Shown here: one piece after another, positions 1 to 8,296 of the stretch
How the letters are laid out: every line of letters starts with the position of its first letter
Numbering within the stretch: the stretch's first letter is position 1
Source of the DNA: Chloroflexota bacterium
GTDB lineage: Bacteria; Chloroflexota; Anaerolineae; Caldilineales; Caldilineaceae
Length of the DNA: 14,720 nt
Direction: 5' to 3'
Assembly: GCA_003577365.1 (NCBI GenBank)
Contig: QEUY01000087.1
Coordinates: 1-14,720, forward strand
Notes under the pieces: model-generated
Database searches by the model: none
Seen by the model: only the letters and a program-made list of their open reading frames with translations
What the model was told of the DNA's origin: nothing
Program-made: the position numbers and the translations under genes

Positions 1-3000
1 ACACCAACCTTTACGCCAACGCCGACTTCTACCCCCACAGCACTGCCTGCTTCACCGGAGGAATGGGCCGAGCGCTTTCGCTTGCTGAGCACCGATGGTC
101 TGAACGCCGTGGCAGAGACGGATTTTTCTTCTGACCGTGCGCGGGCGCTGGTTCAGCGGCTGGCGCAAGAGCAACTGCTCTACTTCGTGCCGGCCAGCTA
201 CTTTGAGCTTTCCGCCGCACCCTGGGCTGCGGTCGTCATTCCACGCACGCCGGATGGTGAGGCGTTGCCGGTTCTCTTTTGGCGCGAGACCAACGCCAGC
301 AACCGTATCCACAGCCAGTTCTTGTTGACCCATCCGGCCGGGACCAGGGACCGGCTTGATTACACGATCCTGCTCAACGGCGTCGAACGCGGGTTGCTCC
401 GCTTTGACGAGCAGGGGCGCGGCTATCTGCTGCTCAGCGAGCGGCCGGGTGATAGGCCGCTCTTGGGGCTTTATCTCTTCCGCCAGGCCGAACCCGCGGG
501 CAGATACGAACTGGCCTGGCGCAGTGATCGCGACCCGCTCTGGGCCGTGCAGGCCGCTGGAAGCGAGGTTAGCCTGGCCGAGCGCGAGGGTGCAATCCTG
601 CCTGACCTGGACATCACAGCGCCCTTGCCGCCCACAGGTGAGTTGCGGCGTGAGGTTGGGACGCGCGGTCTCTTTGTCGAACAGCCCCCCTTTGCCCGCC
701 AGTGGGCTTTGACTCGTTGGACACCGCTCTACGCCGGTGAGGTAGCTCAGACGCCCGGCTTGCCGATTGTCGGGTATCGGCTGGAGCGTGCCGCACTCCG
801 TTCGACCCCGCTGACCGCGTTGGAACAACTGCTGGCGCTGGTGCAAAGCGGCAACGCCAATGACGTGACGGTGTATGCCTCGCGCTTCGACCTCTATGAA
901 CAGGCCGCACAACTAGGGCTTGGGGAACCGGCGCGCTGGATGGCGGTCTATCTCGATGAAGAGAACCAGCCGGTCTATGGCAACACGATCACACCCCGGC
1001 TCCGTTTTTTTGACAATGCCGAGCGACAGCGCACCTACGACGCCTTCTTCGAACAGGATGAGACCGGCTTCTATCGCCTTGCTTCACTGACCCCCGCTGC
1101 TGCCTTTACCACCGATCTGGTAACGCCGGCTTCGCCGTTGCCGACCCGCACACCCACTCCGGTCGGTTTTGAGGCCGCAGCCGCCCCGGTTGCGACAAGT
1201 GCGCTGGACGCATCGGTGGATATCACCGATATTCTGGCCGCAGGCGCCACAACCGGTGAGGACGAAGGCTTGCTTCTGGTGCCGACCAATACCCCTACCG
1301 ATACACCCACCGACACGCCAACACCCACCGAGACCCCCACCGAGACGGCCACACCTACCCCGTCGGACACACCCACGGTGACGCCGACGCCGACAGCAAC
1401 GGACACCCCCACGCCTACCGAGACGGCCACACCCACCAATACGCCGCTGCCTATCCCGCCCATCCCGCCCGAGGCGTTGCCGCCGCTGGCTGGCACAACC
1501 TTTGTCAGCGAACCGGCGCGGTTGCGTGGTGGCCCCAGCACCGAGGCCATTGTCATTTCGTCGGTAGATAACGGGGTGCGTGTCGAAGTCTTTGGCATCA
1601 CTCAGAACGGCCAGTGGTTGCTCGTGCGTGTCAGCCAGACGGTGGAAGGGGCGACCAATATTTTGGGATGGATTTTCCGCGACCTCATCTTCCTGGATGG
1701 CGATACGGCCATCTTGCCCGTCTTTCTGGATGATGGTCTGGCGGTGACTCCTTTCCCGCCGACACCGACGTTCACCCCCGGAGAGCCAACAGCGACCGAG
1801 ACGCCAACCCCGCTCAACACACCCGTGCTCGACCAGCCTGCCGCCGACCCGGCCTCCGCCTCCGCCAACGTCCCGGCGCTGGAAGCCAACGAGCAGGGCG
1901 TCACAGTTGCCGGCGAGCAGATTCCGGCGCCGGCACTGGGCGACATCCCCATCACTCTGGCGGATGGTCGCCCGGCCAGATTGCGCGTGGCGAACGCCCG
2001 TATCCAGGCGTGGGGTGGTCTCTTTGGAGCGCCAGATCGAGGCTGGCTGCCCGCACCGGCAGAACTGCTCTGGCCTGGCGCCCAGCTCTATCTCCAGGCA
2101 ACGCCAGCGCCGGGAGAGGACGACCTCCTCCTTGCCACCTCGGTGCGGATCGTAGGGACGCCGCCAGTGGCGCGGGCCAGCGTGCTCAATTTTCCTGCTT
2201 TGGCCGATGCGATCCGCCGGGGTGTGGCCCTGGCGCTTTTGGGTAGCCGAGAGGAGCAGGGCGTCTATCTGCTCGACAATAGCGGCACGGTTCAACAGCT
2301 TTGGGGTCTGGAAAATAACGCCACCTGGCTGGGTGGTGAGGGGGCGGATAGTTTGTTGCTCTTCGAGCCGGATGCAGCCACCGCGCTCAACTCGTTTAGC
2401 TGGGTACGCAGCGACGGCACCGGCGTGCAGATCTATGCGCAGCCCTTTTACCGGATCCGCGGGGTCGCGGGCGATACCTACAGTGGTCTCTGGTGGATCG
2501 AGACGCCCCAGGTTGCGCTCGACCAGTGGCAGCTCTGGCACTTTGACGCACTGGCCGGGCGGATCGCGCTTCGGCTACAGGCCGGGGGAGAGCTGTTCAA
2601 CACCGGTGCTCAAGCGGCGTCGCAGCAGTTGACCCCGCATCTGCTTCGGGCTGAACCTGACCAGCCCGCACCGGTCAATGAAGTGAACTTGCTGGTGGAT
2701 ACGCTCGACAGCACAAGCCAGGCGCTGTATAAAGGGGTTTTCCGCCTGGGGGTGCGTATCAACGGCGATGGTCGCGGGGAGATAATTGGAGCCCCTCAAC
2801 CGCTGTTGCAGGCCGATTCCTACCGTGGGCCACTGACACCCAGCCCGGATGAGGCACGGCTGGCTTATCTATTCTATGATCCGGAGCACCCCAGCCTCAC
2901 GTCGGCAGGGCTGCGACCGCCCAACAGTGTTCAACTGCTGATCTTGGAGGGGCGCGGCGCGAATACCAGCCGCACGGTCTATGCCACGCCTGATCGCTTC

Positions 3001-3357
3001 GAGTTTTTTGCGCCGAGCCTGGCCTGGCAGGGCAACGAACGGCTTTTTTTGGTGCGTAGCCGCTTTGCGCCCGGCCGCGAATTTGCTCTGGATCGGTTTG
3101 GTCTGGTCACCGTGCAGTTGCCGCCACCCGACAGCCCCGGCGCCGCCGCAACCGTGCTTGCTAAGTATGCGCTACCTGATCAAAAGACGTTGCAAGATGT
3201 GGCTCCCTGCCGCGATGGCGAGCGTTCGCTTGCGATCATGGCCGACGCCAACGGCAATCTGGAAATCGACCGCTGGAATCTGGTAGATCCGCCCCAGCCA
3301 CTCTTTGGTCTGCCACCACACTTGACACGCGTCTTTCTCTGCTGGCGAGGCCAGTGA
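1..3357 (+). CDS. Large SH3-like, Thr/Pro-linker protein (5' end missing), probably exported
   Basis: The reading frame is open from base 1, so the true start and any signal peptide lie outside the window; 1118 codons are present. The visible part starts in a Thr/Pro linker (about 1-45). An unrecognised N-terminal region follows (about 60-1095), then Thr/Pro-rich linkers (about 1096-1160 and 1285-1446). A bacterial SH3-like domain lies at about 1480-1715, with the typical ARLRGGPS start and a GWI ending strand. A second short linker (1741-1830) leads to a beta-rich segment (about 1855-2170). The C-terminal part (about 2180-3354) contains an LTPSPDEARLAYL stretch like a TolB/WD40-type propeller strand, but I cannot name a family. 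Thr/Pro linkers next to SH3b modules are common in exported Chloroflexota proteins, so an envelope-associated role is inferred, possibly binding cell-wall or surface polymer. No enzyme signature is visible. It converges on the next gene, 6 nt between stops. Confidence 0.85.
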   Translation, partial: TPTFTPTPTSTPTALPASPEEWAERFRLLSTDGLNAVAETDFSSDRARALVQRLAQEQLLYFVPASYFELSAAPWAAVVIPRTPDGEALPVLFWRETNASNRIHSQFLLTHPAGTRDRLDYTILLNGVERGLLRFDEQGRGYLLLSERPGDRPLLGLYLFRQAEPAGRYELAWRSDRDPLWAVQAAGSEVSLAEREGAILPDLDITAPLPPTGELRREVGTRGLFVEQPPFARQWALTRWTPLYAGEVAQTPGLPIVGYRLERAALRSTPLTALEQLLALVQSGNANDVTVYASRFDLYEQAAQLGLGEPARWMAVYLDEENQPVYGNTITPRLRFFDNAERQRTYDAFFEQDETGFYRLASLTPAAAFTTDLVTPASPLPTRTPTPVGFEAAAAPVATSALDASVDITDILAAGATTGEDEGLLLVPTNTPTDTPTDTPTPTETPTETATPTPSDTPTVTPTPTATDTPTPTETATPTNTPLPIPPIPPEALPPLAGTTFVSEPARLRGGPSTEAIVISSVDNGVRVEVFGITQNGQWLLVRVSQTVEGATNILGWIFRDLIFLDGDTAILPVFLDDGLAVTPFPPTPTFTPGEPTATETPTPLNTPVLDQPAADPASASANVPALEANEQGVTVAGEQIPAPALGDIPITLADGRPARLRVANARIQAWGGLFGAPDRGWLPAPAELLWPGAQLYLQATPAPGEDDLLLATSVRIVGTPPVARASVLNFPALADAIRRGVALALLGSREEQGVYLLDNSGTVQQLWGLENNATWLGGEGADSLLLFEPDAATALNSFSWVRSDGTGVQIYAQPFYRIRGVAGDTYSGLWWIETPQVALDQWQLWHFDALAGRIALRLQAGGELFNTGAQAASQQLTPHLLRAEPDQPAPVNEVNLLVDTLDSTSQALYKGVFRLGVRINGDGRGEIIGAPQPLLQADSYRGPLTPSPDEARLAYLFYDPEHPSLTSAGLRPPNSVQLLILEGRGANTSRTVYATPDRFEFFAPSLAWQGNERLFLVRSRFAPGREFALDRFGLVTVQLPPPDSPGAAATVLAKYALPDQKTLQDVAPCRDGERSLAIMADANGNLEIDRWNLVDPPQPLFGLPPHLTRVFLCWRGQ
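1285..1446 (+). repeat. Thr/Pro-coding low-complexity repeat (linker)
   Basis: About 54 codons, almost all Thr or Pro with interspersed Asp, Glu, Ala, Asn and Ser (TPTDTPTDTPTPTETPTET and similar). At the DNA level it is a degenerate run of ACC/ACG/ACA with CCC/CCG/CCT codons. It separates the N-terminal region from the SH3-like domain and is read as a flexible extracellular linker. Shorter versions occur at 1-45, 1096-1160 and 1741-1830. Confidence 0.85.
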
Positions 3358-3363
3358 GAGGCG

Positions 3364-5616
3364 CTAACGGCCAATTTCCACATACGCCAGCAAGATCTGG
3401 TCATCCACCGGCTCACCCTGACCATCTACCACCGCCAGCCGTTGGCCATTGGTTTCGTCGTACAGCCCCACGCGCACTTGATAATGCCCGGCAGGCAGTT
3501 CCGGTGGCAGCGCCAGTTCATGCCGGTCGAGGATTACTTGACCAGGGGGCCAGCGGTTGGTGTTGCTGGCATATTGGACTGGCCGGCTGTCCGCCTGTGT
3601 CCAAAGCCTGCCTGTGTCGTCGATGAGATGCACAAATACCTTGTATGACGCCTCCATCTCCATGCGGGCCAGCCAGACGAGGTCGAGCCGTACCTGTTCC
3701 GAGCCCACAGCGAGAGCGTACCCCTGGAGCGCCACCTGGCCGGCGAATTCGACCGCTGTGTCTTGCATTGGGGGTGCTGCTGACGCCCGTGAAGCAACCA
3801 ACGCTGGCCCGCCGAGCAGCAACAATAGCCCGGCTAAGACGCAGGCGGCAAGCTTTGGCCGCCTGCGCAGCGCCAGGGCGAACCAGATCAGGAACACGAG
3901 GGCCGAGAGCCCGCGCGTGATCTGGCGCAACGCTGTCGGAGCGTGTTCAATCTGCACCGTGTGTTCGCCCGCCGGAACTGGTACACTCACCACGCCTAAC
4001 GGTTCGAGCGGTTGCGGCACAGTGGGCTGGTTATCGATCATCGCGCGCCAGCCGGGGGTCCAGAAGGCGTGGAGTGACAACGTCCACGGATTAGGAGAGG
4101 AGACATTCGCAACCAGACGATTGGGTGTAAGTTGGCTAGCTTGCAACTGGGCGTGTACCGGCGGCAGGTCAGTGATGACCGGCGGCCCCGCCAGGATCAT
4201 ATCGCGCATGGCCACGCAAGCGCTCAGCCCGGACGTGCGCGGCACATATTCGTACGCCCAGACCCAACATTCATTGCGCAGATTGTCGGCCTGGTCGTAC
4301 TCGAAGGCGCGCAACCCGGCCAGGTTGATGTGCGCCTCATCAACCTGTGCGACTCCTAGCGAGCGCAACATGGCCGGCTCCAGGGGTAGGTTGCGCAGTC
4401 CGGCCACGCCAAACCAGAGCAGCAGAAGGATTCCCAGGCCCGCACAGGGAATGCGCATGTTGGAGAGGTGCGGCATCATATTGGCGGCGCCACCGACAAA
4501 GAGCGCCAGCCCCAGCCACGCTGGCCCCAGCCAGCGGAATGGAAACTGGAGCAAGGTAACAGCCGGGATCTGTCGCCATCCCCCGGCAGCCAGAGTACTG
4601 GCAAGAAAAAGAGCCAGGATAGCGGCCAGCGCCCAGAACACCTGCTGCCCACGCTGGTGAGCCGGCAGCCGCGGCCAGCGCACCAATAGCGCGCCCGCGG
4701 CCAGCAGCAGAAGTATCCACGCAGGTAGCCCCAGTTCCGGCATATTGTGTGGATTCGCATAGTCAAGAAATGGTGCCGGCGCAAGAAGGGCTGCGGGCGC
4801 AACCAGTTCCGCCAGGTATGCGGCCAGCGCCGCCGCCAGGTCGATTGCTTTCAGGCCAGACTGCTCCACCGCCGCCGGCAGCCAGTAAAAGCTCGTGAGC
4901 GCGGCTCCGCCCAGGGCAGCGGCAACCAGTAATCCAAAGCCCTTCGCCCGCACAGACGGCGCGCCGGCCAGCATCCACAGCGCATAGAGCAGGGCAAAGG
5001 GGAAATAGAGCAGCGTGGACAGAAAGTGCGTTACGATCAACAGCGCAACGGTCACCGTTGCAGCTAGATAGGAGCCCCAGCCAGGTTGGTTGACAAGCTG
5101 GTAGATCACTAGAAAGAGGAGCGGCCCAATTGCCAAACCCAAATGTTCGGCCAACGCGCCTCGGAAATGCAGATTCGCCAGCACGTAGGGGCTGAGCACG
5201 TAAACAAAGGCAGTCGCCAACCCGCCGCGCCAGCCAAAGAGCGCCCGGCCCAAGGCAAAGCTCGTCCACCCGGCAAGGATGGTGATGAGGGTAAAACCGA
5301 GCTTGAAGGTCACTATGTAGCCGGCCCCGGCCAGGCGGATCGTCTCCCATAGCAGGTAGGGGAGCGGCGGATAATACGCGGGAACCGCATACCCGTACGC
5401 CAGCCCATGGTCGGGAAAGCGCAACGGAAACCAGTCGCCGCTACGGATCTGGCGGTCAAAGGCAAAAAAGTTGAAGATATGCGTCAGGCTGTCATCGCTG
5501 TTGGGCAGGCCGGGCGTGAGCCAGAGGGGCGCGGCGGCGACCAGACCTAGAACGGTGGTGCTCGCTAGAACCAGGAACAAGCGAAAAATCCGAGCCTCTG
5601 AGCTATCCTCGCTCAT
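3364..5616 (-). CDS. Polytopic membrane protein, PTPS-related / GT-C-like, with C-terminal beta domain
   Basis: 750 residues. Hydrophobic helices run from residue 11 to about 400, and another helix lies near residue 590-615. The first extracytoplasmic loop holds NSDDSLTH (residues 39-46), an acidic pair plus His placed where GT-C glycosyltransferases and the '6-pyruvoyl-tetrahydropterin synthase-related' membrane family have theirs. GYAVPAYYPPLPYLLWE (75-91) is typical of that family. The last 125 or so residues form a soluble beta domain (LDLVWLA, KVFVHLID, GHYQVRVGLYDE), often found at the end of Chloroflexota membrane glycosyltransferases and possibly carbohydrate-binding. The PTPS name is historical; no pterin chemistry is implied. 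A role in transferring sugars from a lipid carrier at the outer face of the membrane is inferred. The start ATG overlaps the upstream amidohydrolase by 14 nt, so translation is probably coupled. No clear Shine-Dalgarno is seen. Confidence 0.8.
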   Translation of the reverse strand: MSEDSSEARIFRLFLVLASTTVLGLVAAAPLWLTPGLPNSDDSLTHIFNFFAFDRQIRSGDWFPLRFPDHGLAYGYAVPAYYPPLPYLLWETIRLAGAGYIVTFKLGFTLITILAGWTSFALGRALFGWRGGLATAFVYVLSPYVLANLHFRGALAEHLGLAIGPLLFLVIYQLVNQPGWGSYLAATVTVALLIVTHFLSTLLYFPFALLYALWMLAGAPSVRAKGFGLLVAAALGGAALTSFYWLPAAVEQSGLKAIDLAAALAAYLAELVAPAALLAPAPFLDYANPHNMPELGLPAWILLLLAAGALLVRWPRLPAHQRGQQVFWALAAILALFLASTLAAGGWRQIPAVTLLQFPFRWLGPAWLGLALFVGGAANMMPHLSNMRIPCAGLGILLLLWFGVAGLRNLPLEPAMLRSLGVAQVDEAHINLAGLRAFEYDQADNLRNECWVWAYEYVPRTSGLSACVAMRDMILAGPPVITDLPPVHAQLQASQLTPNRLVANVSSPNPWTLSLHAFWTPGWRAMIDNQPTVPQPLEPLGVVSVPVPAGEHTVQIEHAPTALRQITRGLSALVFLIWFALALRRRPKLAACVLAGLLLLLGGPALVASRASAAPPMQDTAVEFAGQVALQGYALAVGSEQVRLDLVWLARMEMEASYKVFVHLIDDTGRLWTQADSRPVQYASNTNRWPPGQVILDRHELALPPELPAGHYQVRVGLYDETNGQRLAVVDGQGEPVDDQILLAYVEIGR

Positions 5617-7177
5617 AGACCAACGTTCCGGCTACATAAGTGGCATCCACGGCTAACTCCAGCATCCGCTCTGGCGGGGTCGCCAGCGGGTCACCGCTGA
5701 GTACGGCCAGGTCGGCCCACTTGCCCGGCGCAAGGCTGCCGCGGTTTGCCTCGTCGCCGCTCAAGATCGCGCCGGCCTGGGTGTAGGCGTAGAGCGCCTC
5801 GTACGGAGTGACTGCCTGCCCTGGCCCAAGTGGGTTGCCGGCATGGTCAAGGCGATCTATGGCGGATTTGAGGCCGATGAGTGGATTGTCGTCAGGCACG
5901 ACCGGCGCATCAGTGCTAAGAGCGACAGTGAGACCGGCATCGAGCATGGCGCGCACGCCGTACGCCCGTTCGTAACAGACCTCTGGCATGTAGCGGCGGA
6001 ACGTCGCACCCATGGCCGGCAGGAAGACTGTCTGCGTGGCGGCCATGACGCCGAGCCGGGCACATCGTTGCAGATGCTCAGGCGTAGGCAGCGCCAGGTG
6101 CTCGATGCGATGGCGCAGGTCGGGCCGTGGGTCGCGTTCGTGGAGCAGTTCGTAGATGCGGATCACCTGTTCCAGCGCCACATCGCCGTTGGCGTGGGTG
6201 CCGATGCGATAGCCCGCGCTGTGCGCCGCCCACATCTGGTCGGCCAGCTCTTCGCTTTCCCAGATGAGGACGCCTTTTGTGCCCGTCTCGCGATAGGGAA
6301 TGGAGATGGCCGCGGTGGCGCTGGTCATGCCGCCGTCGGCGAAGAACTTGACGCTGTCGATGCGTAATGTATCACCCACGAACTTCTCCGGCAGCGGGTT
6401 GATCGTGGCGCCGTCGCGGATATTGGGCAGCAGATTCATACGCACGGCCAGTTCGCCTGCCGCTGCCAGTTGGCGATAGACGGCCACCTGGGCAGGCGTC
6501 GGCGCCGGGTCGGTGGCGCTGGTGATGCCCAGGCTCAGTTGGTGGCGGTGGGCGGCGCGGATGGCGTTCGCCGTCTCCTCCGCCGTGGGTTCGGGGATCA
6601 GCCGGCTGACCAGGGTCATGGCCGTCTCTTGCAGGACACCGGTCGGCTCGCCCTGCTCGTCGCGCAGGATGACGCCGCCGGGCGGGTCGGGTGTTTCGCA
6701 CGTGATGCCGGCCAACTGAAGCGCCAGGCTGTTGGCGGCGGAGACATGGCCGCAGGTGCGCGTCACGACGATAGGATGCTGCGTGCTCGCCTGGTCCAGA
6801 TCGGAACGGGTGAGATGGCGGCCTTCCGGCAGCAGCGCCTCGTTGTAGCCGATGCCCTGCACCCACGATCCGCCCTCCTGTGCCTGCGCCCGTTCGGCCA
6901 GCCTGGCGACGATGGCTGGAATGTCCGGCGCGACGTGGATGCGGCAATCCACCAGCCGGGTCAACAACATGCCCAGCCACGCCACATGGACGTGGGCGTC
7001 GTTGAAGCCGGGAATGAGCGTGCGCCCGGCCAGGTCGATGCGGGTGAGATTGGGGCGATCCAGGTCGCGCCGGTCGCCCAGCGCGGCGATCCGCCCGTCG
7101 TCGCCGACGAGCAGGGCATCCGTTTTGGGCGTGGTAGGGTTCATGGTGTGGATGATGCCGTTGTAGAAGAGTTTCAT
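5603..7177 (-). CDS. YtcJ-type metal-dependent amidohydrolase
   Basis: 524 residues from the start MKLFYNGIIHTMNP; longer in-frame starts (to 7327) add sequence unlike the family and run into the DUF4058 gene. Amidohydrolase superfamily 3: a small N-terminal beta domain, the metal motif DAHVH (His62, His64), the SVKFFADGG segment (Lys277, Asp281), GTHAN (His328), RIEH (His360) and STDAP (Asp423). The C-terminal beta strand ends in GSLAPGKWADLAVL (480-493), which closes the composite beta sandwich. It lacks a signal peptide and should be cytoplasmic. Family members hydrolyse amide or related C-N bonds in small molecules, but the substrate cannot be told from sequence. It is followed by the membrane protein with a 14-nt overlap, with no evident functional link. 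No convincing promoter was found in the 119 nt upstream. Confidence 0.92.
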   Translation of the reverse strand: MKLFYNGIIHTMNPTTPKTDALLVGDDGRIAALGDRRDLDRPNLTRIDLAGRTLIPGFNDAHVHVAWLGMLLTRLVDCRIHVAPDIPAIVARLAERAQAQEGGSWVQGIGYNEALLPEGRHLTRSDLDQASTQHPIVVTRTCGHVSAANSLALQLAGITCETPDPPGGVILRDEQGEPTGVLQETAMTLVSRLIPEPTAEETANAIRAAHRHQLSLGITSATDPAPTPAQVAVYRQLAAAGELAVRMNLLPNIRDGATINPLPEKFVGDTLRIDSVKFFADGGMTSATAAISIPYRETGTKGVLIWESEELADQMWAAHSAGYRIGTHANGDVALEQVIRIYELLHERDPRPDLRHRIEHLALPTPEHLQRCARLGVMAATQTVFLPAMGATFRRYMPEVCYERAYGVRAMLDAGLTVALSTDAPVVPDDNPLIGLKSAIDRLDHAGNPLGPGQAVTPYEALYAYTQAGAILSGDEANRGSLAPGKWADLAVLSGDPLATPPERMLELAVDATYVAGTLVYERG

Positions 7178-7217
7178 AGTGTAATTTCGTCTAGCCGGGA
7201 CATGATGAAAATCGTGG

Positions 7218-7236
7218 GTCACGTTACCAGCGTGAC
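7218..7236. repeat. Short perfect hairpin in the DUF4058-amidohydrolase spacer
   Basis: GTCACG and CGTGAC form a 6-bp stem around a 7-nt loop, 41 nt upstream of the amidohydrolase start. It could be an operator or simply part of the read-through leader; nothing in the sequence decides this. Confidence 0.35.
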
Positions 7237-7253
7237 GACCGTCCACACGCGGA

Positions 7254-7286
7254 GCGCCGTCGCCCTGGTCGGGCGACCTACGGCGC
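7254..7286 (-). terminator. Strong hairpin just after the DUF4058 gene, candidate 3' end
   Basis: Starting 10 nt after the DUF4058 stop, GTCGCCC and GGGCGAC pair perfectly (7 bp) around a 5-nt loop. The stem is extended by GCGCC/GGCGC with a 4-nt bulge on one side. There is no run of T after it on the - strand, so it is not a classical intrinsic terminator. It may stabilise the transcript end or partly separate this gene from the amidohydrolase. Confidence 0.4.
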
Positions 7287-7296
7287 GTGATGTTCG

Positions 7297-8094
7297 CTAC
7301 GCCGCGGTCCCCCGTTGCGCACGCCATTCCGCCAGTTGCCGGCGCACCCAGAGAAGGTCTGGCGTCTTGAGCGCGGGTGGTGGCGGTGTATCGGTGTATT
7401 CAACGCTGTCGGCGTAGCGGGCGCGGTCATAGGTCTCATTGAGGATGCGCTGCAGCTCCAGCGGAACATCGGCGTAGGGTGGGCGCAGCGGCACAGCGAC
7501 CGTAGGCAGCGGGTCGCGCAGGCCTGCATACCAGACCTGCAACTTGTCGCGGCTGCGCCGCTGCAACGTGATCAGATAATCGCTGTGACCGAGCAGGTCT
7601 TCGTCACGCTCGCCGCCGCGCAGCAGGTCGATCTCCAAATAGCTGGCCCCGGCGTTGACCAGTGCTCTACGTTTGTTGAGCAACATCTCGCGCCCGCGCG
7701 AGTTCTTCACTTTGTTGGCGGGCGAAAGCAGTTCGATGACGGTGACCACTTCCTGTGAACGACGGTCATAGACGGTCAGGTAGCGGTCGTGGATCTCAGG
7801 CTCTAGGATGCGCTCGACCTCGATGAAAGGCGCGATCAGCACCCCAGCCACAGCGCTGGGTTGCGCCGGCTGCGGGCGCCCCTCCACCACGACGACATCG
7901 GGGATCAGCGCCGCATAGCCTGGGTCGTCGGTGGGGTGGGTGATGTAGACCCGCTCCTCGATGCGCACGAAAAAATCGGGCGACATTTCTCCTGCCAGCT
8001 CATCACCGATAGCGGCAATCAGTCGGTGATGAAGATCGGGCCAATACATGGGGTCTTCGAGAAAAGGATCCATGCCGGGAAAGGGTGATGGCAT
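7297..8094 (-). CDS. DUF4058 family protein
   Basis: 265 residues, starting MPSPFPGMDPFLEDPMYWPD, the signature opening of DUF4058. The start is fixed by an AAAGGAGGT ribosome site 4 nt upstream of this ATG; the frame runs 12 codons further up but without support. Conserved-looking blocks are IPDVVVVE (65-72), VTVIELLSPANK (117-128), LLNKRRALVNAGASYLEIDLLRGG (Lys141 to about 161) and a C-terminal helical tail (RRQLAEWRAQ). The family has no established function. The order of blocks (PDV, then E-hydrophobic-SP, then a Lys followed by a GxxYxxID segment) resembles Uma2-type PD-(D/E)XK proteins; this is my inference. The protein is cytoplasmic, with no signal or membrane segments. It is probably transcribed alone from the extended -10 element upstream. 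Confidence 0.9.
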   Translation of the reverse strand: MPSPFPGMDPFLEDPMYWPDLHHRLIAAIGDELAGEMSPDFFVRIEERVYITHPTDDPGYAALIPDVVVVEGRPQPAQPSAVAGVLIAPFIEVERILEPEIHDRYLTVYDRRSQEVVTVIELLSPANKVKNSRGREMLLNKRRALVNAGASYLEIDLLRGGERDEDLLGHSDYLITLQRRSRDKLQVWYAGLRDPLPTVAVPLRPPYADVPLELQRILNETYDRARYADSVEYTDTPPPPALKTPDLLWVRRQLAEWRAQRGTAA

Positions 8095-8098
8095 TGCA

Positions 8099-8107
8099 AC
8101 CTCCTTT
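8099..8107 (-). promoter_or_regulatory. Near-perfect Shine-Dalgarno for the DUF4058 gene
   Basis: AAAGGAGGT lies 4 nt before the ATG at 8094. It matches the anti-Shine-Dalgarno sequence far better than the sites of neighbouring genes and fixes the start at MPSPFPGM. Confidence 0.85.
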
Positions 8108-8128
8108 GGTCTGCTCCAGGTCGCCCTC

Positions 8129-8137
8129 ATTATAGCA
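8129..8137 (-). promoter_or_regulatory. Extended -10 promoter element (TGCTATAAT) for DUF4058
   Basis: Read on the - strand, TGC precedes a consensus TATAAT, giving the extended -10 form. No good -35 hexamer is seen (TTCTAC at 8153-8158 is weak). Transcription would start near 8122, leaving a leader of about 28 nt that contains the strong ribosome site. Confidence 0.65.
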
Positions 8138-8176
8138 TACCCTTTTCGGTCAGTAGAAGAGACGCGTGAGCGACGG

Positions 8177-8186
8177 GTGCATGCAC
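8177..8186. repeat. 10-bp perfect palindrome GTGCATGCAC
   Basis: A self-complementary decamer within the distal block of the left element. The right copy has TGCTTGCACC at the equivalent place, so the perfect symmetry is specific to this copy and may not be functional. Confidence 0.5.
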
Positions 8187-8197
8187 GAGTTGTCAGC

Positions 8198-8233
8198 GAG
8201 CCGCGCCCGGCGGGGCCCCGCCGGGCGCGGCTC
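8198..8233. repeat. Perfect 36-bp palindrome (18-bp arms, no loop)
   Basis: The arm GAGCCGCGCCCGGCGGGG is followed directly by its exact reverse complement. It would make a very stable hairpin in either transcript or a cruciform. Neither side has a T tract, so it is not a typical intrinsic terminator, but it lies where the TIR operon transcript would end. Confidence 0.9.
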
Positions 8234-8247
8234 AGAAAGAGCCCCCT

Positions 8248-8288
8248 ATGAATGGGCCCTGGACGCCTGATCTACAAGCCCCATTTAT
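8248..8288. repeat. Imperfect inverted repeat ATGAATGGG / CCCATTTAT
   Basis: Nine-nt arms at 8248-8256 and 8280-8288 pair with one mismatch across a 23-nt spacer. It sits at the junction between the left element and the hairpin at 8297-8341, so the intergenic region can fold over most of its length. Confidence 0.45.
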
Positions 8289-8296
8289 GAGGCGCC

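Larger units (their letters stand above)
8175..8276 (-). repeat. Interspersed structured element, left copy (inverted to 11110-11208)
   Basis: Read on the - strand it starts with TGTAGATCAGGCGTCCAG at 8276, continues with CCCATTCA and GGGGGC (ending at 8241), a 42-nt middle with a hairpin, and then CGCTGACAAC (8198-8189) and TGCATGCACC. The two flanking blocks align to the element at 11110-11208 on the + strand: 29 of 36 alignment columns in the first block and 20 of 24 in the second. The middle includes most of a perfect 36-bp palindrome. It lies downstream of the TIR gene and upstream of the DUF4058 promoter. No protein is coded. Confidence 0.7.

Noticed and set aside
1071..2541. Long antisense frames (176 and 485 codons) opposite the Thr/Pro-rich gene, one rich in GVGVSVGV
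   Set aside because: They are reverse readings of the ACN/CCN repeat and of GC-rich codons; the + frame has coherent domain structure and continues across the whole region.
3557..4660. 367-codon + strand frame opposite the membrane protein
   Set aside because: Composition is Arg/Ser/Pro-rich with no family resemblance, while the - strand frame shows regular membrane helices and a known domain layout.
6470..7417. 315-codon + strand frame opposite the amidohydrolase
   Set aside because: Antisense to a clear amidohydrolase with all metal ligands; the frame also crosses the intergenic hairpins.
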